NCBI GenBank assembly: GCA_018376905.1
Contig: JAHAAK010000006.1
Coordinates: forward strand, 24,061-88,060
Reading direction: 5' to 3'
From: Collinsella sp.
GTDB lineage: Bacteria; Actinomycetota; Coriobacteriia; Coriobacteriales; Coriobacteriaceae
DNA: 64,000 nt
Shown here: in pieces, positions 17,644 through 26,272 of the stretch
How the letters are laid out: each line of letters begins with the position of its first letter
How positions within the stretch are numbered: the stretch's first letter is position 1
Position numbers and translations under genes: made by a program
Notes under the pieces: generated by a model
Told to the model about the DNA's origin: nothing
Databases searched by the model: none
The model's input: only the letters and a program-made list of their open reading frames with translations

Positions 17644-17892
17644 CTACTCGGCTGCGTTGCTCGCAGCGTCAGCCTCGCTCTGGGTGATGTAGGCAGCCTC
17701 GGCAACCATGTCGTCGACATTGGCCTTGGCCTGCTCGACCATGTCCTGGTAGCCGTTCTTGATGCGCATGCCGCACGCGATGCCCTGCACGCAGGCGTTC
17801 TTTACCGGAGCGCTGGTGAGCAGCTTGATGCCGGCCGTACCGAGCAGAAAACCGCCACCGACAAGCAGGGTGTTGAACGTGGACTTCTTCAT
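17644..17892 (-). CDS. Small membrane-anchored protein (DUF6110-like)
   Basis: An 82-aa protein beginning MKKSTFNTLLVGGGFLLGTA, a single hydrophobic N-terminal segment, followed by an amphipathic helix with CVQGIACGMRIKNGYQ and an acidic tail. It resembles the DUF6110 family, which I recall from gut bacteria next to P-type ATPases; treat this as likely, not certain. Start at 17892 has GGGAGAGA upstream; the frame extends further without similarity. The paired cysteines near the membrane end could bind metal. It is the first gene of the ATPase operon. Confidence 0.75.
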   Translation of the reverse strand: MKKSTFNTLLVGGGFLLGTAGIKLLTSAPVKNACVQGIACGMRIKNGYQDMVEQAKANVDDMVAEAAYITQSEADAASNAAE

Positions 17893-17973
17893 GATGTCTC
17901 TCCCTTTTCCGCAACAACTGCGGCATGGTGCCTTAGCACCCGAGTTCATTAGTTTGCTCGAGCACGCTTTTGA

Positions 17974-17995
17974 AAATAGTTTAGTATAACTATTT
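17974..17995 (-). promoter_or_regulatory. Palindromic operator over the ATPase-operon promoter
   Basis: AAATAGTT-TAGTAT-AACTATTT is a perfect 8-bp inverted repeat. Read on the minus strand its centre contains TATACT, a likely -10, with TTAGCC 17 bp upstream as a weak -35. A metal-sensing repressor binding here would control the small protein and ATPase. Confidence 0.5.
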
Positions 17996-18038
17996 GGTCA
18001 ACAATGGCTAACTTTTTGGAAACTATGGGGATGAACTC

Positions 18039-18071
18039 AATGTGACAAAGGGATTGTCCCTTTGTCACATT
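18039..18071. repeat. Palindromic repeat family B, copy 1
   Basis: AATGTGACAAAGGGA (18039-18053) pairs perfectly with TCCCTTTGTCACATT (18057-18071), closed by TTG. It ends one base before the stop codon of the ABC transporter gene on the minus strand. A second copy is at 24337-24366. Confidence 0.85.
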
Positions 18072-18072
18072 C

Positions 18073-19830
18073 CTATAGCCGCCAGACAGCCGCTTCCTTT
18101 TGCAGCGCAATCATGCGGGCAAATTCTCCGCCTGCCGCCTTGAGCTGCGCCGGGGTGCCCTGCTCGGCGACAACGCCATCCTTGAGCACGACGATCTTGT
18201 CGGCATTTTCCACCGTGCGCATGCGATGGGCGATCACAATGACCGTTTTGCCGGCGAGCAAACGGGAGAGCGCCTGCTGAACCACGGTCTCGTTCTCGAC
18301 ATCCAGGCTCGCCGTCGCCTCGTCCAGCAACACGATCGGCGCGTCTTTGAGCAACGCACGGGCTATAGAGATGCGCTGGCGCTCGCCGCCAGAAAGCTTG
18401 GAACCATTCTCGCCGATCATGGTGTCATACCCTTGAGGCATGCGATGCACGAATTCGTCGCAGTTGGCGGCATGTGCCGCTGCCAAGACTTCTTCGTCGG
18501 TTGCATCGCGACGGCCCAGACGGATGTTGCCCATCACCGTATCATCGAAGAGCAACACGTCCTGAAAGACAATGGCGTAGTCGCACAGCAGCACCTCGGG
18601 GTCCACGCTCGCAACATCCACGCCGCCCACGGTAACCTTTCCCGCAGTAGCATCCCAAAAGCGCGCAGCTAGGCGACTCACCGTAGACTTACCGGAGCCT
18701 GAAGGACCAACGAGTGCCGTAACCTCCCCTTCCCTAGCGGTAAAGCTCACATCGGTAAGGACCTTCTCGCCGGCGCGGCCGTCCTCGCCCGCACCATAGC
18801 CAAATGCCACGTGATCGAACACCACATCGTGGCCCACGGGCTCAAATTTCTCGCTGCCCCGCGCCACAGGCTCTTCCATGATAGAGCGCATACGCTTGGC
18901 AGACGACTCGGCGGCAAACAGCTCGGACACCAGCATCAACGCCTGGTCAAAGGGTGCATAGATACGGCTCACCATAAGCAAGAAGGCAAACATCACCAAA
19001 AAGTCGACCCGCCCCGAGGCAACCATCGCGGCACCCGTTACCAGCGTGGAAGCGACCCCCAGACGCAAAATGACAAAGGCAGAGTTGACCAAAAGCCCGT
19101 TAACGAGTTCTCCCTTAGTGGTCTCGCGCTCCTCGGCATCGATCACGGCACCGAGTCCCTCAAGATAATAGGCCTCCTGGTTGGTAGCGCGGATCTCGCG
19201 CACACAATCGAGCGTCTCCTGGATCGCCTCGGTGACTTTGACCTTCTCGGCGCGAACACGGTCGAACACCGGGACCATGGGGCCGCGCGTCAAATACAGC
19301 ACGGCAAAGGCCACGGGAACGCTCCAGAACGCCGCGATCGCCAACTGCCAGCAAAAGAACAGCGATGCTGCGAACACAATAGCGCTTGCGATAATGGCGC
19401 CCCAAAGCTCTCCCAACACGTGGCTGTAGGCGTGCTCCATGGCCTGGACGTCGCCCATGATGGTCTCGGTTAAATCGGCCAGATCACGACGACCAAAAAA
19501 CGACAGCGGCAGTTTGCGCAAGCGCTCGGCAATCTCCATACGCTGCTTGCCGCACTCCTCGTAAAAGATGCAGTAGGTGTAGTAATACTGCTGCCAGTTA
19601 GAGGCAAAGAGCAACACAAAAAAGACCACGAGGCCGCCCACGATCGGCAGGGCATCCGGCAGGTCGGCGCCAGTGGCGAGATGTTCGACAAAACCGGCCA
19701 TGACCAGGAATAAAAAGCCCATGCCGGCCATGGTAATAAGATTGGTGAGCGTGGTCCAGAAAATGCCGCGCTTTACGCCGGCGACGCCTTTATCGGATAG
19801 GAAATACTTCTTTTGGAATGAGGCGAACAT
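18073..19830 (-). CDS. ABC exporter half-transporter (second of pair)
   Basis: A 585-aa fusion of a six-helix membrane domain and an ATPase domain. Walker A is ALVGPSGSGKST, the signature KLSGGERQRISIARALL and Walker B IVLLDEATASLD are all canonical. The membrane part has the usual YCIFYEECGKQRMEIAERLR region. It starts directly after the stop codon of the partner gene (TAA immediately followed by ATG), so the two are co-translated and probably form a heterodimer. Together with the divergent AraC regulator the layout recalls YbtP/YbtQ-type siderophore transporters, but a drug or peptide exporter is equally possible. Confidence 0.88.
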   Translation of the reverse strand: MFASFQKKYFLSDKGVAGVKRGIFWTTLTNLITMAGMGFLFLVMAGFVEHLATGADLPDALPIVGGLVVFFVLLFASNWQQYYYTYCIFYEECGKQRMEIAERLRKLPLSFFGRRDLADLTETIMGDVQAMEHAYSHVLGELWGAIIASAIVFAASLFFCWQLAIAAFWSVPVAFAVLYLTRGPMVPVFDRVRAEKVKVTEAIQETLDCVREIRATNQEAYYLEGLGAVIDAEERETTKGELVNGLLVNSAFVILRLGVASTLVTGAAMVASGRVDFLVMFAFLLMVSRIYAPFDQALMLVSELFAAESSAKRMRSIMEEPVARGSEKFEPVGHDVVFDHVAFGYGAGEDGRAGEKVLTDVSFTAREGEVTALVGPSGSGKSTVSRLAARFWDATAGKVTVGGVDVASVDPEVLLCDYAIVFQDVLLFDDTVMGNIRLGRRDATDEEVLAAAHAANCDEFVHRMPQGYDTMIGENGSKLSGGERQRISIARALLKDAPIVLLDEATASLDVENETVVQQALSRLLAGKTVIVIAHRMRTVENADKIVVLKDGVVAEQGTPAQLKAAGGEFARMIALQKEAAVWRL

Positions 19831-21657
19831 TTAGGCCTCGCCTCCCTTCGTGACGGCGGCATCCGCGGTCGCTGCAGTGATTTTCCAGCTCGCGGCCTGT
19901 TCGTATTCGGCCCACATCTTGGCATACAAACCCTCTTGGGACAGCAACTCGGCATGAGTACCCGACTCCTGCACGCTGCCCTGGTTGAGCACCACGATTT
20001 GGTCTGCGCCCACTACAGTCGAGAGTCGGTGCGCAATCATAATGACCGTGCGACCCGCCGCCAGCTTGCTAAAGGCGCGCTGGATGAGTGCCTCGTTCTC
20101 GGGATCGGCAAACGCCGTGGCCTCATCGAGCACCACGATAGGCGCGTCTTTAAGGATCGCGCGGGCGAGTGCCACGCGCTGGACCTCGCCGCCCGAAAGA
20201 TATGCTCCGCCGGCACCGAGCATGGTATTGATGCCCTGTGGGAGCTTGGCCACAATGTCGTCGCACTGAGCTGCGGAGAGAGCCGCACGCACTTCGTCGT
20301 CAGTGGCCGTAGGCTTGGAGGCGCGCACGTTATCGGCAAGTGTTTGCCGGAACAGCTGGTTGGTCTGGAACACGAAGGCAACCTGGTCCATAAGCTCGTG
20401 CGGATCCATATCGCGAACGTCCACACCGCCCACGAGTACGCGGCCCGAAGAGACATCCCAAAAACGAGGAATCAGGCTTGCGCAGGTTGACTTGCCGCCA
20501 CCCGAAGGACCCACCAGAGCGAGGGTGCTACCAGCTGGAACGCTAAAACTTACATGGCTAACGGCAGGTGCTTCGGCACCCTCGTACGTAAAGTTCACGT
20601 CCTCAAATCGCACGTCGCCGCCGGCAGGGTGCTTGGGTTGGGCGGGCACGGAGAGCTGCTTGGAATCCATGACGCTTCGAATACGAGCCAGCGAATCGGC
20701 ACTCATCTGAGAGGCCTCGCCCACAAACATGAGCTTGGTCATGGCCGTCGGCACCACGGCCGAAAAGATCGCGTAAAACGTGAAGTTGGCCATAAAGTGC
20801 GCGAAGTCCGTCTCGCCCGGCGCCAACAGCAATGCCACGGGCAAGAGAAATGCCACAAGGCCATTGAGCGCGGTAAGGTTGAGCACCTGCGGACCTCGGC
20901 AGAACGTGCCCGCATAGTTTTGCGCCATGTCGGCGTATTCGGCGATCGCGTCGTTGAAAGCCTTAAAGGAGTAGACCGTCTGCTGAAACACCTTGACCAC
21001 GGGAATACCGCGTACGTATTCGGTGCCGGTCTTGTTCATCTTGACCAGCGCTCCCATGTAGGCCTTCATGAACTCGGCGCCTTTGCCGCTCATCATGGTG
21101 GCCATGGCGCCAAACGAAACGACGACCGAGATAAGGCATGCCGCCCCCAAACGCCAATCGAGCGCGAAAAGCAGCACGAGCAGGCCTGCGACCATGGCGG
21201 TGGCGCCGGCGATATCGGGCAGCATGTGTGCGAGCAAAGTCTCGGTGGAGGCGGCGCATCCGTCTACAACACGGCGCAGCTCACCGGTGGCGTGCGTGTC
21301 AAAGTAGCCAAGCGGCAGCTTAAGCAGGTGCTCGCTCGTGGCCTTGCGGATGTTAGACGCGCAGCGAAACGCAGACAGGTGCGTGCACATAAGCCCCACG
21401 AAATAAACTACGATGCTTGCCAGGGCAAACCCCACGGCCCACCAGCCATACATCGCGATATCGGTGGCTTCGCTCCAGTTAGGCGCCACAGCGATAAGGT
21501 CTCGCGCGACAAACCAGATGCACACGTACGGGCCAAAGCTCAGCAGCTGCGAGAGCGCCGAGAGCGCCATGCCCAAATAAGTTAGGAATTTACGGTCGCC
21601 GGCATATGCAAGCAGCTCGCCGATACCGCCGCCTTCCCTTTTTGATCCCTTTGCCAT
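19831..21657 (-). CDS. ABC exporter half-transporter (first of pair)
   Basis: A 608-aa ABC exporter-type protein with six predicted membrane helices and a C-terminal ATPase. Walker A is ALVGPSGGGKST, the signature YLSGGEVQRVALARAIL and Walker B IVVLDEATAFAD; both catalytic Glu and switch His (IMIAHRLST) are present. The D-loop position has AFAD rather than the usual SALD. The start has GGAACCTC ahead of the ATG, a modest RBS. It is the first gene of the two-gene operon divergent from the AraC regulator. Confidence 0.88.
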   Translation of the reverse strand: MAKGSKREGGGIGELLAYAGDRKFLTYLGMALSALSQLLSFGPYVCIWFVARDLIAVAPNWSEATDIAMYGWWAVGFALASIVVYFVGLMCTHLSAFRCASNIRKATSEHLLKLPLGYFDTHATGELRRVVDGCAASTETLLAHMLPDIAGATAMVAGLLVLLFALDWRLGAACLISVVVSFGAMATMMSGKGAEFMKAYMGALVKMNKTGTEYVRGIPVVKVFQQTVYSFKAFNDAIAEYADMAQNYAGTFCRGPQVLNLTALNGLVAFLLPVALLLAPGETDFAHFMANFTFYAIFSAVVPTAMTKLMFVGEASQMSADSLARIRSVMDSKQLSVPAQPKHPAGGDVRFEDVNFTYEGAEAPAVSHVSFSVPAGSTLALVGPSGGGKSTCASLIPRFWDVSSGRVLVGGVDVRDMDPHELMDQVAFVFQTNQLFRQTLADNVRASKPTATDDEVRAALSAAQCDDIVAKLPQGINTMLGAGGAYLSGGEVQRVALARAILKDAPIVVLDEATAFADPENEALIQRAFSKLAAGRTVIMIAHRLSTVVGADQIVVLNQGSVQESGTHAELLSQEGLYAKMWAEYEQAASWKITAATADAAVTKGGEA

Positions 21658-21771
21658 GAGGTTCCTTTCTAACGGCTTGAGAGTTAACCTTAATCAACTT
21701 ATCATTGATATGTTAGCCAAGGCACACAATCGAGCCAGGCGTGGACGTTTCCGCAAAGGAAGGGGACGCTT
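21658..21771. promoter_or_regulatory. Divergent promoter region, ABC pair / AraC regulator
   Basis: A 114-base gap with an AT-rich centre (about 21676-21715, including TTGAGAGTTAACC and TTATCATTGATATG) in otherwise GC-rich surroundings. It must hold both promoters and probably the AraC binding site. No single -35/-10 pair is convincing by eye. Confidence 0.5.
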
Positions 21772-22776
21772 TTGAAAATGCATCGGGCCGCGACCGACAT
21801 AACCGAGCTCTATGCACCACAGTTTGAGCAGTTTGGCCTGGAGCTTTCCGGCAAGGGCGCCGTCTTTACCGGCGAGGTGGCAAACGATCGGGCACACGGC
21901 CGCGCATGGATCATACCCCTCTCCCCTGCCTGCATCGTCATGGAGCATTTCATCACCCCGACGCACGATATGTACCTGGCCGAATACACACCCGAACCGT
22001 ACGCGTGTGTGAGCGAAGTCAGCATGCCCACGCTCATGTGCATGCCCGAGATAGGCATAACACCCGCAAACCTCAAGCCGTTGCGCGGGTCGTGGCCGAG
22101 CAATGCAATTTGTAGTTTTATCCAGGATACCTGCGGAAACGAGCTCAGTCCGTTATACGCCGGACAGCTCTATCACTCGCGCTCGGTGTTATTCCTACCG
22201 AGATACTTCGACGATTTCGAACGCCGCTACCCCGGCGAATTCGCTGGGCTTTTTGACGCCTTTGCCGAGTCGTGGGGCGAAGAAGCGCTATCGGCGATCG
22301 ATCGGACACTCTGCCGTCTCGATGAGACGCGCGCTCGTGTCACGGGCGGGCATCTTTACATGAAGGGTACCGTAGAGACCATGGTTGCCGAGCTGGCGTA
22401 CGCGCGAACAGCCCACAAGCAGGCACGTCAGGCCGAAGGGACACAGGCCGCTCTGGACATTGTCGAAGAAGCGATCCTGGCTGTCGAGCGCGCCCTTGAC
22501 GAGGGGCGTCGCATCGGCGTGGACGAGGTCGCCGAGCGGCTCTACACAAGCCGCTCCAAACTATGCGCCACCTTTAAGGCCCAAACTGGCGAGTCCCTGG
22601 GCGCCTACATTCGCAGACGCCGCATGGAGCGAGCACAGGACCTTTTGGCCGATAGCGCGCTCACGATAGCGCAGGTGGCAGAGCGTCTAGGCTACCCTCA
22701 GCAGGCCGCCTTCGCCCAAGCCTTCAAGCAACACACCGGCACCACCCCCACCACTTGGCGAAGCAAGCATCGCTAA
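21772..22776 (+). CDS. AraC-family transcription regulator
   Basis: A 334-aa regulator. The last 100 residues carry the double helix-turn-helix of AraC: VAERLYTSRSKLCATFKAQT, then SLGAYIRRRRMERAQDLLAD, and LTIAQVAERLGYPQQAAFAQ with the typical final FKQHTGTTPTTWR. The N-terminal 200 residues are a sensing domain that I cannot assign. It is divergent from, and probably controls, the ABC half-transporter pair; in YbtA-like systems the signal is the transported metallophore. Confidence 0.85.
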   Translation: MKMHRAATDITELYAPQFEQFGLELSGKGAVFTGEVANDRAHGRAWIIPLSPACIVMEHFITPTHDMYLAEYTPEPYACVSEVSMPTLMCMPEIGITPANLKPLRGSWPSNAICSFIQDTCGNELSPLYAGQLYHSRSVLFLPRYFDDFERRYPGEFAGLFDAFAESWGEEALSAIDRTLCRLDETRARVTGGHLYMKGTVETMVAELAYARTAHKQARQAEGTQAALDIVEEAILAVERALDEGRRIGVDEVAERLYTSRSKLCATFKAQTGESLGAYIRRRRMERAQDLLADSALTIAQVAERLGYPQQAAFAQAFKQHTGTTPTTWRSKHR

Positions 22777-22840
22777 GGCCCAAGCTCCCTGGCCGTAACG
22801 GAGCGATTAATTAGCCGCCGCCCGTCAGCTCACCCAGGAT

Positions 22841-24205
22841 CTAAACGTCAAGATGCGCACAATCAAGCGCCTTTTTGATAAGAGGGACAGATCGATCAGC
22901 CAAATACAACGGAATGTTGAGCACCCCGTCGTCGAGCTTTAGGTTCTTAAGTGAGTAGCGGACCCTCAATGGAGTCGTCTCCGCATGCTTGTCGGCATAG
23001 TACTTAAGGCTCTTGGAATGAACGACCTCTCCCGATTTGACCTCGACGGGAACGATTTCGTTTCCGACTTGAATCAAAAAATCGACTTCGTGCTTCGGCT
23101 TCTCGTTTGTCCAATAACGCGGAGCAGCATCTAACTGTGAAAGTAATGCCTGAAGCACATAGTTCTCGGCGAACGAACCTTTGAACTCCGAAAATAGCGC
23201 ATCCGAGATGGCAAAAGCGGACGCATCCAGCCTTGCCATGCGACGCAGCAAGCCGACATCAAGACAGTAGACTTTAAATGCCTTGAGGTCATCGTACGCA
23301 GAGAGCGGCACACCACCGGCAGCATTAAGGCGAACCGCCGTGATGAGCCCAGCATCGGCAAGCCATTCCAGAGCATCCTCGTATTCTCGAGTACGAGCCC
23401 CCTCGCGCACCGCACCCCAAACGAACTTTTTGTTCTCGCGCGCCAACTGAGCTGGAATCGAGTTCCATATTTGCGAAAGCTTGGCGAACTGCGCACGGCC
23501 ACCATGCTTGGCAAAATCGCGCTCGTAGGAATCCAAGAGATCAGACAACACCTTATCGACCTGAACGATATCGCCCGTCTCCACCCACCGGCCAAGAGCC
23601 TCTGGCATGCCGCCGCATGCAAAATAACGACGAAGATGCTCGACGAGACGGACATGGAAGAAATCGGGCACTGTCTCGATCTGATCCAGGCCGCCAAGGT
23701 ATTCGTCGTAGTTTGCAGCGCCCTCGGCTTTCAGAAACTCGGAAAAGCTCATGGGGCGCATCTCCATGAACTCGACCTTTCCCACCGGAAAAGCGCTGGT
23801 CTCACGGGACAAGCGAACGCCCAACAAAGACCCTGCGCATGCGACGTGATACTCGGGGGCCTCGTCACAGAAGTATTTAAGGGCACCGACTGCAGAAGGA
23901 CAATCCTGGATCTCATCAATAATAAGCAGCGTCTCGCCAGGATCGATAGACTGTCCAAGCGCCAGGGAAAGATTTGAGATGATCCGTCGAGGATCGCGCG
24001 TACCTTCGAAAAACTGAGCGTACTCGCTCTGTACCCCAGGTGACGGCTCCTCGAGCGTCAGATACACATAATTGATGTACGAGGTTCGGCCGAACTCCTT
24101 AAGCGCCCACGTCTTTCCAACCTGGCGCGCCCCCTTAAGGATAAGCGGCTTACGATATTCTGACGCTTTCCAAGCGTTAAGCTTGGCAATGATATCTCGC
24201 TGCAT
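22841..24205 (-). CDS. AAA_14 / DUF4143 ATPase
   Basis: A 454-aa ATP-binding protein of the common AAA_14-DUF4143 family. The N-terminal ATPase has Walker A LKGARQVGKTWALKEF (residues 22-37) and Walker B TLLIIDEIQDCPSA. The C-terminal DUF4143 part contains HEVDFLIQVGNEIVPVEVKS, a PD-(D/E)xK nuclease-like core with D and ExK. The family's role is unresolved; links to mobile DNA or toxin-antitoxin-like behaviour have been suggested. It is a single gene with an unusual pair of direct repeats upstream, suggesting tight self-control. Confidence 0.88.
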   Translation of the reverse strand: MQRDIIAKLNAWKASEYRKPLILKGARQVGKTWALKEFGRTSYINYVYLTLEEPSPGVQSEYAQFFEGTRDPRRIISNLSLALGQSIDPGETLLIIDEIQDCPSAVGALKYFCDEAPEYHVACAGSLLGVRLSRETSAFPVGKVEFMEMRPMSFSEFLKAEGAANYDEYLGGLDQIETVPDFFHVRLVEHLRRYFACGGMPEALGRWVETGDIVQVDKVLSDLLDSYERDFAKHGGRAQFAKLSQIWNSIPAQLARENKKFVWGAVREGARTREYEDALEWLADAGLITAVRLNAAGGVPLSAYDDLKAFKVYCLDVGLLRRMARLDASAFAISDALFSEFKGSFAENYVLQALLSQLDAAPRYWTNEKPKHEVDFLIQVGNEIVPVEVKSGEVVHSKSLKYYADKHAETTPLRVRYSLKNLKLDDGVLNIPLYLADRSVPLIKKALDCAHLDV

Positions 24206-24232
24206 GGCCGAACCTCCCGCAAAGAAACTTCC

Positions 24233-24291
24233 GTAAACGTGATATTTCCCACATTTTACCCTAGGTAAAACGTGACATTTATCACATTTAC
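24233..24291 (-). promoter_or_regulatory. Two 27-bp direct repeats upstream of the AAA_14 gene
   Basis: Copies at 24233-24259 and 24265-24291 share the pattern GTAAA(A)CGTGAYATTT, then ACATTT(T)AC, separated by five bases. Their junction also forms the palindrome TTTTACC-CTA-GGTAAAA. They lie 28 nt upstream of the start codon, a probable operator. The rest of the gap to gatB holds palindrome B2 and nested hairpin copy 2. Confidence 0.55.
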
Positions 24292-24336
24292 AGAAGTTTT
24301 AAGCTCATTTCGCCACACTTTCATCACATTTATTGC

Positions 24337-24366
24337 AATGTGACAAAGGGACAGTCCCTTTGTCAC
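24337..24366. repeat. Palindromic repeat family B, copy 2
   Basis: GTGACAAAGGGA (24340-24351) and TCCCTTTGTCAC (24355-24366) pair perfectly around CAG. Same arms as the copy at 18039-18071, with a different loop. Confidence 0.85.
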
Positions 24367-24450
24367 CCGCACAAAAATGGACGCGCCAACGGCGCCCTCA
24401 TTCACCAAATTCCATTCAGCCTACCTGACCCGAACGGCCGAGTCGTCACA

Positions 24451-24591
24451 GAACCCGGGAGCCCCGGCAGGGCGGGTGCTTGCTCAAAATGAGTTCCGCA
24501 CGCAAAGAAGGCCACTTAATGTGGCCTTCGTCTTGCGCAGGACTGTTCGAAATTTTGAGGAAGCACCCGCCCTGCCGGGGCTCCCGGGTTC
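24451..24591 (-). other. Nested long-hairpin element, copy 2 (candidate structured RNA)
   Basis: On the minus strand this starts five nt after the gatB stop codon. Outer arms (24451-24481 and 24561-24591) pair perfectly over 31 bp and continue, after one mismatch, for 8 bp more (CTCAAAAT with ATTTTGAG). The inner stem 24507-24515/24521-24529 has the loop ATTAA on the minus strand. The core ACAGTCCTG, 8 nt, inner hairpin, 5 nt, GTGCGGAACTC is the same as in copy 1 at 2652-2793, with identical spacing. Confidence 0.7.
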
Positions 24592-24595
24592 CCGT

Positions 24596-26272
24596 TTACG
24601 AGAGCGACGTTCTCAGCAACTCGTTGAAGAGCTTCGGGTTGCCCTTGCCGCGGCTCGCCTTCATGCACTGGCCCACCAAAAAGCCAATGACCTTCTGGTT
24701 GCCGTCACGATACTGCTGCGCCTGATCGGCACAGTTTGCCAGAACCTCGTCCACGATCGGCTGCAGCGCGCCGGCATCGCTCACCTGACGCATACCGCGC
24801 TCGTCAACGATCTTGTTGGGGTCGTCGCCGGTCTGGGCCATGGCCTCAAAGACCTCGTGCGCCTGGTTGGAGCTGATGGCATCGGTCGCGAGCAACTTGG
24901 CAAGCGCTGCCACCTGAGCCGGTGCAATACCGGACTCGGTCAGCGACACACCCGCACCCTTAAGGTAGGCGATCATCTCGTTCACCAGCAGGTTTGCGAC
25001 CGTCTGGGCCTCCTTGCCAGCCATACCGGCAGCGGCAGCCTCAAAGAACTCGGCAAACTCCGGGTCGCCAGCAATCTGCTCGGCATCGGCCGCCTTAATG
25101 CCAAAGTCGGCCTCAAAACGGGCGCGCTTGGCATCGGGCAGCTCGGGGATCTCGCCTCGGCAGCGGTCGATGAACTCGTCGTCCAGATCGAAGGGCGCCA
25201 GGTCGGGATCGGGGAACAGGCGATAGTCGTCGGCCGTCTCCTTCACACGCATGACCACGGTGCGCTTGCGGCTGGGCTCCCAGTGGCGGGTCTCCTGATA
25301 GATGATGCCGCCCTCCTCGAGCACCTCGGCCTGGCGGCAGATCTCGTAGGCAAGGCCGTCATGCAGACTCTTAAACGAGTTGAGGTTCTTGAGCTCGGTC
25401 TTGGTGCCCAGCTTGGTCTCGCCGCGGCGGCGCAGCGACACATTGCCGTCGCAACGCATGGAGCCCTTCTCCATGGAGCAGTCGGAGATGCCCAGCGTCA
25501 CAAAGATACGACGGAGCTTTTCCATAAACAGGCGAGCCTCCTCGGGCGTGCGCAGGTCGGGCTCGGTGACGAGCTCAATCAGCGGCGTCCCGCAGCGGTT
25601 GTAGTCGACGAGTGACTCTGCCGCGGCGGTAATGCGGCCCTCGGCACCGCCCACGTGCACCATCTTGGCGGCATCCTCCTCCATGTGGATGCGCAGGATG
25701 CGAATGGGCACCGTGTAGGAACCGTCCTCGCGGCGCTCAGGCATCTGCAGGTTGGACGCGTCGTAGCTGGCCAGATGGCCGGCGCGCTGATTGCCTTCGC
25801 GCATGGTCGACGTCATGGACGTGGACAGGCCCTCGGCGTTGGCCGAAGCGCTCGCCAGGCTCTGGGCCTCGGCCTCGCCAAACGCGCAGTCGGGGCGCTC
25901 GGCGGCACCGCGACCGGTCACGTCCAGGTCCAGGTGACCGTACATGGCAAAGGCGACCGGGCCCTGCGTGGTTTGGAAGTTCTTGGCCATATCGGGATAG
26001 AAGTAGTGCTTGCGGTAGAACATCGAGTGGCGCTGGATCTCGCAGTTGGTGGCGAGACCGGCCTTGACGATGCTCTCGATGGCGCGCTTGTTAGGCACCG
26101 GCAGGGCGCCGGGCAGGCCCAGGCACACCGGGCACACGTTGGCGTTGGGCTCGTCATCGTGGCTGAGCTTGCAGTTGCAGAACATCTTGGTATCGAGTGC
26201 GGTGAGCTCGGTATGGATCTCCAGGCCGATCACGGCCTCCCAATCCTGCAGGACCTCGGAAAGCTCCTTCAT
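24596..26272 (-). CDS. gatB: Asp-tRNA(Asn)/Glu-tRNA(Gln) amidotransferase subunit B
   Basis: A 558-aa tRNA-binding kinase subunit of the GatCAB complex, which amidates Glu-tRNA(Gln) and/or Asp-tRNA(Asn). It has AVIGLEIHTEL near the N-terminus, the zinc-site cysteines in MFCNCKLSHDDEPNANVCPVC, the HMEEDAAKMVH and MRCDGNVSLRRRGE motifs and the C-terminal YqeY-like tail domain. It is about 70-80 residues longer than usual: residues about 118-180, rich in Ala, Ser and Glu, are inserted before the conserved RILRIHMEED. It is the last gene of gatC-gatA-gatB, starting where gatA ends. Confidence 0.96.
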   Translation of the reverse strand: MKELSEVLQDWEAVIGLEIHTELTALDTKMFCNCKLSHDDEPNANVCPVCLGLPGALPVPNKRAIESIVKAGLATNCEIQRHSMFYRKHYFYPDMAKNFQTTQGPVAFAMYGHLDLDVTGRGAAERPDCAFGEAEAQSLASASANAEGLSTSMTSTMREGNQRAGHLASYDASNLQMPERREDGSYTVPIRILRIHMEEDAAKMVHVGGAEGRITAAAESLVDYNRCGTPLIELVTEPDLRTPEEARLFMEKLRRIFVTLGISDCSMEKGSMRCDGNVSLRRRGETKLGTKTELKNLNSFKSLHDGLAYEICRQAEVLEEGGIIYQETRHWEPSRKRTVVMRVKETADDYRLFPDPDLAPFDLDDEFIDRCRGEIPELPDAKRARFEADFGIKAADAEQIAGDPEFAEFFEAAAAGMAGKEAQTVANLLVNEMIAYLKGAGVSLTESGIAPAQVAALAKLLATDAISSNQAHEVFEAMAQTGDDPNKIVDERGMRQVSDAGALQPIVDEVLANCADQAQQYRDGNQKVIGFLVGQCMKASRGKGNPKLFNELLRTSLS

